From: Kocuria rosea subsp. polaris | GTDB lineage: Bacteria > Actinomycetota > Actinomycetes > Actinomycetales > Micrococcaceae | Assembly: GCA_023896275.1 (NCBI GenBank) | Contig: MLDA01000019.1 | Coordinates: forward strand, 1-64,000 | Direction of reading: 5' to 3' | DNA: 64,000 bases | Part shown: piece by piece, positions 44,621-52,362 of the stretch | Numbering within the stretch: position 1 is the first letter of the stretch | Layout of the letters: each line of letters opens with the position of its first letter | The notes under the pieces: generated by a model | Database searches by the model: none | What the model was told of the DNA's origin: nothing | What the model saw: the letters and a program-made list of their open reading frames with translations, nothing else | Translations under genes and position numbers: made by a program

Positions 44621-46243
44621 CTAGCCCTTGGTGATCTGGTGGTAGAGCGGCTTGCCGTCCCATCCCAGCTCGACGTTGTCGACATTGTTGCTCCAGCCGG
44701 CCTGGGCTGCCTGGTACCAGAGCGGAAGAACCGGCAGATCCTGGAACAGGATCTCCTGGGCCTCGTTGAACTTGGCCGACGCATCCTCGATGGACTTGGC
44801 CTCGAGGCCCTCCTTGAGCTTGGCGTCGAACTCTTCGGAGGAGTAGCGGCCGTCGTTGGAGCCGGCGCCCGTGCCGTAGAGCGGCCCGAGGAAGTTGTAC
44901 AGCGACGGGTAGTCGGCCTGCCAGCCGGCACGCGATACGCCCTTGAGACCGTCTTCTCCGACGACGTTACGCATCTCCTTGAAGGTCGCCTTCGCGTCGA
45001 GCTCGGCCTTGATGCCGAGGTTGGTGCGCAGCTGGTTGGTGATGGCCTCGATGTATTCCTTGTTTCCCGCACCATCGGTGTTCGACGTGTAGGTCAGCAC
45101 CTTGTCCTCGGGCCACGGCGAAATCGCGTCGGCTTCGTCCCAGAGTTCCTTCGCCTTCTCCGGGTTGAACTCGAGGACTTCCGAGCCTTCGAGATCTTCC
45201 GAATAACCGTCGATCACCGGAGCGGTGAACTCCTTGGCGACCTCCTTGGTGCCCATGAAGATCTGGTCGATGATCTGCTGGCGGTCGATGGCCATCGAGA
45301 TGGCCTGGCGGCGCAGCTGCCCCGCCTCACCCTGGAATTCCTCGACGTAGTTCGGGATGACCAGGGTGGCGTTGCCGGCGTACGCCTTGTTGGCGTTGCG
45401 GCCCTCGAGATCGTCCTCGTAGTTGCCCAGGACGCTCGGGGGCATCTCGCCGAGGACATCCAGGTTGTCCGACAACAGGTCGTTGTAGGCCGAGTCGAAG
45501 TTGTCGTAGATCGTGAACGTGATGCCGTCGTTGGCCGGCTTACGCGGGCCCTCGTAGTCCTCGTTCGGGACGAGGACGATCTCGACCTCGTGCTTCCAAC
45601 CATCCTCGGCGAGGATGTACGGGCCGTTGGTGACCGGCGCCTGCCCGAAGGCCTGCATGTCTTCGAACGCGACCTCCGGCAGCGGCATGTACGCCGAGTA
45701 TCCCAGGCGCTGCGGGAAGTCGGACTCCGGCCCCATCAGCTCGACGGTGAAGGTGGTCTCGTCGACCACGGTCAGGCCGGAGAGCTCGTCGGCGCCGTCA
45801 TCGTTGGACTCCGCGTAGCCCTTGATGGTCTCGAAGAAGTACGAGCTGTTCTGCGCGTTGTCGGAGTCGGCGCCGTAGTTCCAGGCGTCAACGAAGGACT
45901 TCGCGGTCACCGGGGTGCCGTCGGAGAAGGTGGCCCCCGGCTTGATCTTGACCGTCCACGTGACGTTGTCCTCGGACTCGACGGACTCGGCGAGCTCTTC
46001 CTGCAGGCCACCATTCGCGTCGTACGAGTACAGGCCCTGATAGAGCAGGTCGACAACGCGACCGCCGCCCACCTCGTTGGTGCTCGTCGGGATGAGGCCG
46101 TTCTGCGGTTCGGTGTTGTGTGCCGTGACAACAGCATCGGCGGCGGTTCCGCCGCCGCCGTTGCCGGATCCGCCGCAGGCGGTGAGTGCGAGGGCGAGCG
46201 CCGAGGTGACGGCGACGCCCTTCAAGACGCGATTCATGCGCAT
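44621..46243 (-). CDS. Oligopeptide/dipeptide ABC transporter substrate-binding lipoprotein
   Basis: Extracellular family 5 binding protein of 540 residues. The signal peptide ends with LTAC (Cys23), followed by a Gly/Ser linker. Family phrases are TAHNTEPQNGLIPTSTNEVGGGRVVDLLYQGL, TVKIKPGATFSDGTPVTAKSFVDAWNY and LRRQAISMAIDRQQII. AAGGAG lies 7 nt before the ATG. First gene of the peptide transporter operon. An acidic surface (many Asp/Glu) is noticeable. Confidence 0.94.
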   Translation of the reverse strand: MRMNRVLKGVAVTSALALALTACGGSGNGGGGTAADAVVTAHNTEPQNGLIPTSTNEVGGGRVVDLLYQGLYSYDANGGLQEELAESVESEDNVTWTVKIKPGATFSDGTPVTAKSFVDAWNYGADSDNAQNSSYFFETIKGYAESNDDGADELSGLTVVDETTFTVELMGPESDFPQRLGYSAYMPLPEVAFEDMQAFGQAPVTNGPYILAEDGWKHEVEIVLVPNEDYEGPRKPANDGITFTIYDNFDSAYNDLLSDNLDVLGEMPPSVLGNYEDDLEGRNANKAYAGNATLVIPNYVEEFQGEAGQLRRQAISMAIDRQQIIDQIFMGTKEVAKEFTAPVIDGYSEDLEGSEVLEFNPEKAKELWDEADAISPWPEDKVLTYTSNTDGAGNKEYIEAITNQLRTNLGIKAELDAKATFKEMRNVVGEDGLKGVSRAGWQADYPSLYNFLGPLYGTGAGSNDGRYSSEEFDAKLKEGLEAKSIEDASAKFNEAQEILFQDLPVLPLWYQAAQAGWSNNVDNVELGWDGKPLYHQITKG

Positions 46244-46336
46244 TCAATAACTCCTTGACAATTAGTGAGACGATGGCCGGCGGTTGTGAAGCAGACCTTT
46301 CGCCCCCTCGCTGAAACTCAGCGTTTCAACCCCCGG

Positions 46337-46342
46337 AGCCTA
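46337..46342 (-). promoter_or_regulatory. -10 box of the peptide transporter operon
   Basis: TAGGCT on the minus strand, about 95 nt upstream of the binding-protein ATG. The transcribed leader contains the inverted repeat TGAAAC-TCAGC-GTTTCA at 46312-46328, just after the expected start site, where a repressor could act. Confidence 0.4.
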
Positions 46343-46420
46343 CACCTCCCCGAAGACAGATGTGGGCCAGGTCATGGGTCTGAAACAGATAATTTATGAC
46401 TTCGAAACGGTTGATGCAAA

Positions 46421-47767
46421 TCACACTTGCGTGATAACAGATGCCGGGTCCCGCAAAATCCCCGCGATTCCGGCGAGGAATCGGGATGCCTGGGCCCCAT
46501 CAACCAACCGGTGATCGAAGCTCAAGCTGAGCGTCATCACCTGACGGAGGGCGACCTCGCCCCGGAACTCCCACGGCAGCAACCGCACCTGGCCCATGGC
46601 CAGGATGCCGGCCTCGCCGGGGTTGATGATCGGCGTGCCGGCATCGATGCCGAAGACTCCGATGTTGGTGATGGAGAAGGTTCCGGCCGCGAGTTCCTGC
46701 GGCGAGGTCTTGCCGTCCCGAGCCCGCTCGACGAGCCCACGCATCTGACGCGCGAGCTCCGCCAGGTCCATCCGATTCGCCGCCTTGATATTCGGGACGA
46801 GGAGTCCGCGCGGCGTCGCCGCGGCGATGCCGAGATTCACGTCCGTGAAGCGGACGATCTCCCCTGCCGCGCCGTCCCACTTGGAATTCAGTTCCGGGGT
46901 CCGCCCGAGCCACAGGCAGGCCGCCTTGGCCACGAGCGTCAACGGGGTCAGCTTGAGCCCCTCGAACTCGCGCGATCGGCGCAGCCGCTCCAGCAGTTCC
47001 ATGCTCTCGGTGACGTCGATGGTCAGGAACTCGGTCGCGTGCGGCGCCGTGAACGCGCTGTCGACCATGGCCGCTGCCATCGCCTTCTGCACGCCGGAGA
47101 TCCGCACCCGCTCCTGGCCCGGGGCCGCCACAGCGGCTGTCGGCTCGGCCTCCGGTGCGCTCGCCGCGGAGCCGGCGGCCTGCACGTCGTCGCGCGTGAT
47201 CAACCCGTCGGGCCCAGTCCCCACGAGCCTCTCGAGATCGATCCCGAGATCGCGGGCCAGCTTGCGCACCGGCGGCGTCGAGCGCGGACGCTCGACGGGC
47301 CGTGCGGACTGGTCAGCCGACTGATCAACGGCCGGCTCCGCGACGGCAACGGGCGCCGTACCGCTCGGCGTCTGAGCACCCGCGGCGGGCACAGCCGTAC
47401 GACGGCGGCGTGTCGGCCGGGCCCCGGTCTCCACCGCGGCCCCGTAGCCAACCAGGTTGGGTTCGCGGACCGGCGTCGTACCGGCGTTGGCACCGCCGGA
47501 CGGCGAGTCCTTCCCGGCCGGGACGGCGCCCGCGACCTCGATCGCGATGATCGGCCTGCCGACCTCGACCACCGTCCCCGGCTCGGCGTAGATCTTCGCG
47601 ACGGTGCCCGCGTAGGGGCTCGGGATCTCGACGACCGCCTTGGCCGTCTCGACGTCGGCGATCACCTGATTCAGCGCAACCGTCTCCCCCTCGGCGACCT
47701 TCCACGCCAAGACCTCGGACTCCGTCAGGCCCTCACCCAGGTCCGGAAGATTGAAAACTTTCAGCAT
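46421..47767 (-). CDS. bkdC: 2-oxoacid dehydrogenase E2, dihydrolipoamide acyltransferase (branched-chain type)
   Basis: The protein of 448 residues has one lipoyl domain at about 1-80 with the lipoyl lysine K43 in DVETAKAVVEIPS. A Pro/Ala/Arg linker follows, then a peripheral subunit-binding domain at about 163-197 (TPPVRKLARDLGIDLERLVGTGPDGLITRDDV) and a catalytic core from about 220, with the active-site segment SFDHRLVDGAQASRFL. It transfers the acyl group from lipoate to CoA. The start overlaps the E1beta stop. There is no E3 gene, so lipoamide dehydrogenase is supplied from elsewhere. Last gene of the operon. Confidence 0.92.
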   Translation of the reverse strand: MLKVFNLPDLGEGLTESEVLAWKVAEGETVALNQVIADVETAKAVVEIPSPYAGTVAKIYAEPGTVVEVGRPIIAIEVAGAVPAGKDSPSGGANAGTTPVREPNLVGYGAAVETGARPTRRRRTAVPAAGAQTPSGTAPVAVAEPAVDQSADQSARPVERPRSTPPVRKLARDLGIDLERLVGTGPDGLITRDDVQAAGSAASAPEAEPTAAVAAPGQERVRISGVQKAMAAAMVDSAFTAPHATEFLTIDVTESMELLERLRRSREFEGLKLTPLTLVAKAACLWLGRTPELNSKWDGAAGEIVRFTDVNLGIAAATPRGLLVPNIKAANRMDLAELARQMRGLVERARDGKTSPQELAAGTFSITNIGVFGIDAGTPIINPGEAGILAMGQVRLLPWEFRGEVALRQVMTLSLSFDHRLVDGAQASRFLAGIAGILRDPASVITQV

Positions 47768-48795
47768 CCTGCACCTCCGGACAGCGAGTTCGGGCGTTCC
47801 ATGACGCGGTCGATCCCATCCAGGATCCGGTCCAGGTCAGGCAGGTGATGCTCTTCCAACTTCGATGGTGGATACGGGATGTCAAAGCCGGTCACACGCA
47901 CCGGCGGCTGCTCGAGATGGTAGAAACAGCGCTCGGTCAGGCTCGCCGCGATCTCGGCGCCCAGCCCCCCGAACTGGCCGGCCTCGTGCGTGATCACCAC
48001 GCGACCTGTCTTGCGCACCGAGGCCTCCACCGGTGCGAAGTCGATGGGCGAGAGCGAACGCAGGTCGATTACCTCCACCGAGATGCCCTCGTCGCCCGCA
48101 GCGGCCGCGACGTCGACCGCGGTCTTCACGAGCGGCCCGTACGTCACGAGCGTGACATCGGTCCCGGGGACGACGACGTTCGCCGCGCCCAGCGGCAGCT
48201 CACCCAGGTCGACACCCTCGTCGACCTCACCCTTCTCGTGGTACCGCCGCTTCGGCTCGAAATAGATCACGGGATCGTCGCACGCGATGGCCTGCCGGAT
48301 CATCACGTGCGCGTCCTGCGGGTTCGACGGCGAGACGACGCGCAGGCCGGCGGTGTGCGCGAAGTACGCCTCCGGCGACTCCGAGTGGTGCTCGGGTGAG
48401 CCGATACCGCCGCCGAACGGGATGCGGATCGTCAGCGGCATGCTCACGCGACCCCGAGTGCGATAGCGCAGCTTCGCGACCTGGCTGACGATCTGGTCGA
48501 AGGCCGGGTACACGAAGCCGTCGAACTGGATCTCGACGACGGGGCGGAACCCACGGTAGGCCAGGCCGACGGCGGTTCCCACGATGCCCGACTCGGCCAG
48601 CGGCGAGTCGAGCACGCGCTCCGGGCCGAACTCCTGCTGGAGCCCGTCCGTGACGCGGAAGACGCCGCCGAGCGTGCCGACGTCCTCACCCATGACGAGG
48701 ACTTTGTCGTCGGCCGCGAGCGCGTGGTGCAGCCCGCGGTTGATGGCCTTGCCCAGCGTGAGTGTGCCGGTTGCGGTGGTCTGAGTGTCCATCAT
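47761..48795 (-). CDS. bkdB: 2-oxoacid dehydrogenase E1 beta subunit (branched-chain type)
   Basis: The protein of 344 residues is a transketolase-like pyrimidine-binding domain: LGKAINRGLHHALAADDKVLVMGEDVGTLGGVFRVTDGLQ with the E1beta glutamate. SPLAESGIVGTAVGLAYRGFRPVVEIQF and a C-terminal transketolase domain (VISPSN-like VVSPSNPQDAHVMIRQAI, YEPKRRY-like YFEPKRRYHEK) follow. The FEPKR phrase is typical of branched-chain oxoacid E1beta. ATG at 48795 overlaps the E1alpha stop (ATGA). Confidence 0.92.
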   Translation of the reverse strand: MMDTQTTATGTLTLGKAINRGLHHALAADDKVLVMGEDVGTLGGVFRVTDGLQQEFGPERVLDSPLAESGIVGTAVGLAYRGFRPVVEIQFDGFVYPAFDQIVSQVAKLRYRTRGRVSMPLTIRIPFGGGIGSPEHHSESPEAYFAHTAGLRVVSPSNPQDAHVMIRQAIACDDPVIYFEPKRRYHEKGEVDEGVDLGELPLGAANVVVPGTDVTLVTYGPLVKTAVDVAAAAGDEGISVEVIDLRSLSPIDFAPVEASVRKTGRVVITHEAGQFGGLGAEIAASLTERCFYHLEQPPVRVTGFDIPYPPSKLEEHHLPDLDRILDGIDRVMERPNSLSGGAGC

Positions 48796-49916
48796 GCTTT
48801 CCCTTCCGCGTCGGAGGCGAAGAGGTCCTGGTAGCGGCCGTACTGCTCGCGCTGGCGCTCCAGCCAGGAGTGGTCCTCGGCGTACACGTTCTCGAAGACG
48901 GCCTGCCACTCGGGGTCGGCCATCGTGGTGATCCCGTGGCGAAGTTTCTCAGCGACGTCGTCCGCGCGGTGCTGGGCGGCCTCGCGGAAACCGTCGACGG
49001 CCATTCCGCGCGTTTGCAGGTACGCCTCGATGCGCGTGATCGGATCCTTCTCCTTCCACTCCTCCAATTCGGCGGCGTCGCGGTACCGGGTCGGGTCGTC
49101 GGCCGTGGTGTGCGGCCCCATCCGGTAGGTCACAGCCTCGATGAACGTCGGGCCGTCCCCGGCCCGAGCGCGCTCGAGGGCCATACGCGTCGCGGCCATC
49201 GTCGCAAGGACGTCATTGCCGTCGATACGCAGGTGCTCGATGCCGAACCCGTCAGCACGCTGGGCGATCGGCACGCGCGTCTGCAGCGCCACGGGCTCAG
49301 AAATCGCCCACTGGTTGTTCTGGCAGAAAAAGACGACGGGGGCCTGGTAGCTCGCGGCGAACGCGAGAGCCTCGTTCACGTCACCCTGCGTGATGGCTCC
49401 GTCGCCGAAGTAGGCCACGGACGCCTGGGTGCCGCCGTCGAACTTCACACCCATGGCGTAGCCGGTCGCGTGCAGCGTCTGCGCGCCGATAATGATCTGC
49501 GGGGTGGCCATGTTGATGCCGTACGGGTCCCACCCACTGGACGCGTTGCCGCGCCAGACCGTGAGCAGGTCGTCGAGGTCGACGCCGCGGCAGTAAGCAA
49601 CGCCGTTTTCGCGGTAGGAGGTGAAGACGAAGTCGTCCTCCCGCAGGGCCCGGGCGGAGCCGACCTGCGCGGCTTCCTGGCCGAGGAGCGGGGGCCAGAG
49701 GGCGAGTTCGCCCTGGCGTTGCAGGGCCGTGGCCTCGGTATCGATGCGGCGCACGGCCACCATGTCGACGTAGAGGTCCGCGACAACGTCGTCATTGACG
49801 TCCGCGAGCATCGCGTCGAAGGCCGCGTGCCGGTGGCGGCTGCCGTCCGGCGCCACGAGTTGAATCGGTTCGGAGGAGGCGGTGTCCGCCATGGTCAGTA
49901 GATCTTCTCGGGACAT
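48792..49916 (-). CDS. bkdA: 2-oxoacid dehydrogenase E1 alpha subunit (branched-chain type)
   Basis: The protein of 374 residues is the thiamine diphosphate-binding subunit that decarboxylates branched-chain 2-oxoacids. The ThDP motif runs from GDG (171-173) to NN (200-201). YRENGVAYCRG and the phosphorylation-loop-like TYRMGPHTTADDPTRYR are conserved. AGGGAG lies 6 nt before ATG 49916. First gene of the three-gene operon, with a perfect CRP-type site about 100 nt upstream. The product isovaleryl-CoA would feed the leucine operon at 27.4-33.6 kb. Confidence 0.92.
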   Translation of the reverse strand: MSREDLLTMADTASSEPIQLVAPDGSRHRHAAFDAMLADVNDDVVADLYVDMVAVRRIDTEATALQRQGELALWPPLLGQEAAQVGSARALREDDFVFTSYRENGVAYCRGVDLDDLLTVWRGNASSGWDPYGINMATPQIIIGAQTLHATGYAMGVKFDGGTQASVAYFGDGAITQGDVNEALAFAASYQAPVVFFCQNNQWAISEPVALQTRVPIAQRADGFGIEHLRIDGNDVLATMAATRMALERARAGDGPTFIEAVTYRMGPHTTADDPTRYRDAAELEEWKEKDPITRIEAYLQTRGMAVDGFREAAQHRADDVAEKLRHGITTMADPEWQAVFENVYAEDHSWLERQREQYGRYQDLFASDAEGKA

Positions 49917-50013
49917 GATGTCTCCCTATGCATCAGCGCTGTCCGCCGCATCGGAGCCCAAGCTTGTGGCCGGCACCGGTGTGCGAACGATGTGGCTGGT
50001 CACCACACCTACC

Positions 50014-50029
50014 TGTGACGATACTCACA
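50014..50029. promoter_or_regulatory. CRP/GlxR-type site upstream of the branched-chain oxoacid dehydrogenase operon
   Basis: TGTGA-CGATAC-TCACA matches the CRP-family consensus TGTGA-N6-TCACA at all ten fixed positions. It is 98-113 nt upstream of the E1alpha ATG at 49916. Its centre would lie at about -41 or -61 for starts near 49980 or 49960, but no clear -10 was identified. Confidence 0.65.
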
Positions 50030-50105
50030 GTCGGCGGATGCGGCAACGACCACGCCCGGCGCGGTCGCGCCGTCGCCGACCCCCGGACCCTCCTGGGCAC
50101 GCAGA

Positions 50106-50143
50106 AGCCGGTGCCGGCACGATTTCTCGCGCCGGCACCGGCT
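50106..50143 (-). terminator. Terminator of the actP operon
   Basis: AGCCGGTGCCGGC (50106-50118) pairs perfectly with GCCGGCACCGGCT (50131-50143), 13 bp with a 12-nt loop, 22 nt after the actP stop (50165). A weak CTTCT follows on the minus strand. Confidence 0.65.
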
Positions 50144-50164
50144 GATGGGTCCCTGACGTGGGCG

Positions 50165-51796
50165 CTAGTGATCGACCGCCTTCTCGGCGCCGACGCCGGT
50201 CAGCGAGCGGACCTCCATCTCCGCCTGAACACGCGGATCCTCCCCGTCCGTGTCGAGCTTCGAGCCGAGCCAGCCGAGCAGGAACGCCAGCGGGATCGAG
50301 ACGAGGCCCGGGTTGGAGAGCGGGAACAGCGCGAAGTCTGCGCCCGGGATCATCGAGGTCTCCGCGCCGGACATGACCGGCGAGAAGATGATCAGCACGA
50401 GCGCCGAGCCGAGACCGCCGTACATCGACCACACGGCCCCGCGCGTCGTGAAGCGGCGCCAGAAGAGCGAGTAGAGGATCGTCGGCAGGTTTGCCGAGGC
50501 GGCGACCGCGAAGGCCAGCGCGACAAGGAACGCCACGTTCTGACCCTGCGCGCCGATGCCGCCCAGGATCGAGAGGACGCCGATCACGACGACGGTGCGG
50601 CGGGCGACCTTGACCTCCTGCTCGGGTGTGGTCTTGCCCTTGGCGATGACGTTGGCGTAGACGTCATGGGAGAACGACGCCGCCGCCGTGATCGTCAGGC
50701 CGGCGACCACGGCGAGGATCGTCGCGAACGCGACGGCCGCGATCACGCCCAGCAGCAGCGACCCGCCGAGCTCGAACGCCAGCAGCGGCGCCGCGGAGTT
50801 CACGCCGCCCGGGGCGTCGAGGATCCGGTCCGGGCCGAGCAGGGCCCCGGCGCCGTAGCCGAGGATCAGCGTGAAGAGGTAGAACGCGCCGATGAGCCAG
50901 ATCGCCCAGACCACCGAGCGGCGGGCCTCCTTCGCCGTCGGGACGGTGTAGAAGCGCATGAGCACGTGCGGCAGGCCGGCCGTGCCGAGGACAAGTGCCA
51001 GGGCCAGCGAGATGAAGTCCATCTTGGTCGTGATGTTCTCGCCGTACTTCAGCCCGGGCTTGAGCAGATCCTCGTTTCCGCCGGCCGCGGCCACGGCGTC
51101 ACCCATGAGCGCGGAGAGGTTGAACCCGTACATACCTAGGACCCAGACCGTCATGATGAACGCACCCGCGATCAGCAGGCAGGCCTTGATGATCTGCACC
51201 CAGGTGGTGCCCTTCATCCCGCCGATGAGCACGTACATGATCATGAGAGCGCCGACGACGACGATGACGAGCGACTGACCCATCCGGTCGTCGATGCCCA
51301 GCAGCAGGGAGACGAGCCCGCCGGCGCCGGCCATCTGCGCGAGCAGGTAGAACAGGCAGACGGCGAGGGTCGTGATGGCCGCGGCGATGCGGACCGGCTT
51401 CTGCCGCAGGCGGAAAGAGAGGACGTCGGCCATCGTGAACTTGCCGGTGTTGCGCAGCAGCTCGGCGACGAGCAGCAGCGCGACCAGCCAGGCCACGAGG
51501 AAGCCGATGGAGTACAGGAAGCCGTCGTAGCCGTTGATGGCAATGGCTCCGACGATACCCAGGAACGAGGCGGCGGAGAGGTAGTCACCGGCGATCGCAG
51601 TGCCGTTCTGCCCGCCCGAGAAGGAGCGCCCTCCGGCGTAGTAGTCAGCGGCGGTCTTGTTGTTCTTCGACGCGCGCAGCACGACGACGAGGGTCACGGC
51701 CACGAAGAGGCCGAAGATCGTGATGTTCACCCACGGGTTGCCGACCGAGCTCCCTCCAGCGGTCGCGGCAAGCGGGGCGAGGTGCGTAGTCATCAT
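50165..51796 (-). CDS. actP: Cation/acetate (monocarboxylate) symporter, SSS family
   Basis: The 543-residue protein has about 13 membrane segments. Sodium:solute symporter signatures are DYYAGGRSFSGGQNGTAIAGDYLSAASFLGI and GLPHVLMRFYTVPTAKEARRS, characteristic of the ActP/MctC subgroup that takes up acetate, pyruvate or propionate. ATG at 51796 has GAAGGGG upstream and overlaps the DUF485 gene stop. The small DUF485 protein encoded before it is the usual partner. A CRP-type site precedes the pair. Confidence 0.92.
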   Translation of the reverse strand: MMTTHLAPLAATAGGSSVGNPWVNITIFGLFVAVTLVVVLRASKNNKTAADYYAGGRSFSGGQNGTAIAGDYLSAASFLGIVGAIAINGYDGFLYSIGFLVAWLVALLLVAELLRNTGKFTMADVLSFRLRQKPVRIAAAITTLAVCLFYLLAQMAGAGGLVSLLLGIDDRMGQSLVIVVVGALMIMYVLIGGMKGTTWVQIIKACLLIAGAFIMTVWVLGMYGFNLSALMGDAVAAAGGNEDLLKPGLKYGENITTKMDFISLALALVLGTAGLPHVLMRFYTVPTAKEARRSVVWAIWLIGAFYLFTLILGYGAGALLGPDRILDAPGGVNSAAPLLAFELGGSLLLGVIAAVAFATILAVVAGLTITAAASFSHDVYANVIAKGKTTPEQEVKVARRTVVVIGVLSILGGIGAQGQNVAFLVALAFAVAASANLPTILYSLFWRRFTTRGAVWSMYGGLGSALVLIIFSPVMSGAETSMIPGADFALFPLSNPGLVSIPLAFLLGWLGSKLDTDGEDPRVQAEMEVRSLTGVGAEKAVDH

Positions 51797-52161
51797 TTGA
51801 CGTCCCCTTCGAGATCGGCGCGGATGGCCGCGGCCTGCGGGTCGAGCCGGCGGTTGGCGAACGAGACGTACGCCGCAGTGATGCCGAACGTGGAGACGAA
51901 CTGGAGCAGACCCAGCACGATGCCGACGTTGACGTTGCCCGCGACCGAGATCGCCATGAACTCGGGTGCGAACGCCGCCAGCACCACGTAGACGAAGTAC
52001 CAGACGATGAAGATGACGGCCATCGGGAAGACGAAGCTGCGGTGCGTGCGGCGCAGCCGCTGAAACTCCTCCGAAGACTGGGTCTCACGGAAGTCGACGG
52101 CGTCGAGCCCGGCGTCCGCTTCCGGCTCCCGGACCTCGCCCGGGGTGGGTTGGATACCCAT
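51793..52161 (-). CDS. DUF485 membrane protein, partner of the ActP-type symporter
   Basis: The 122-residue protein has two membrane segments (about 54-74 and 89-108). The DUF485 pattern is SEEFQRLRRTHRSFVFPMAVIFIVWYFVYVVLAAF. A polar, acidic N-terminus of about 40 residues precedes it. AGGAGG lies 6 nt before the ATG at 52161. DUF485 genes almost always precede actP-like genes, and its stop overlaps the actP start, so the two proteins probably work together. Divergent from the sensor kinase gene. Confidence 0.92.
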   Translation of the reverse strand: MGIQPTPGEVREPEADAGLDAVDFRETQSSEEFQRLRRTHRSFVFPMAVIFIVWYFVYVVLAAFAPEFMAISVAGNVNVGIVLGLLQFVSTFGITAAYVSFANRRLDPQAAAIRADLEGDVK

Positions 52162-52205
52162 GGATTCCTCCTGATTTTCTGCACTCGCCCCGGTCGGGGG
52201 CGCGG

Positions 52206-52221
52206 TGTGATCCCCATCACT
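52206..52221. promoter_or_regulatory. CRP/GlxR-type site between the symporter operon and the kinase gene
   Basis: TGTGA-TCCCCA-TCACT matches the CRP-family consensus at 9 of 10 fixed positions. It lies 45-60 nt upstream of the DUF485 start and 142 nt or more from the kinase start, so the symporter operon is the more likely target. Confidence 0.5.
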
Positions 52222-52270
52222 GTGACGCATTCGGGGCACGCTGCGGCCCCTTCCCCGCCCGGCGACGGAC

Positions 52271-52321
52271 GAGCGGTCGCTGCGTTGCGCCGAACGGTCG
52301 CCGCCGCCGGTGAACGGCTCC
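52271..52321 (+). promoter_or_regulatory. Three phased direct repeats, candidate LytTR binding sites
   Basis: GAGCGGTCGC (52271-52280), GAACGGTCGC (52292-52301) and GAACGGCTCC (52312-52321) recur every 21 and 20 bp, that is two helical turns. LytTR-domain regulators bind direct repeats with about this period. The last repeat ends just before the expected -35 of the kinase gene, which has no good -35 sequence, as expected for an activated promoter. Confidence 0.5.
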
Positions 52322-52349
52322 GACGCCCGGGGCCCGCGCTGGCGCTCGG

Positions 52350-52355
52350 TACGCT
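52350..52355 (+). promoter_or_regulatory. -10 box, leaderless start of the LytS-type kinase gene
   Basis: TACGCT ends 7 nt before the ATG at 52363, with no ribosome site between. This supports ATG 52363 over the far upstream in-frame starts. Confidence 0.45.
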
Positions 52356-52362
52356 GGTGCCC

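Noticed and set aside
46420-46435. ATCAC-N6-GTGAT at the end of the E2 gene as a CRP site
   Set aside because: Reverse half-site order, and it overlaps the stop codon of the E2 gene.
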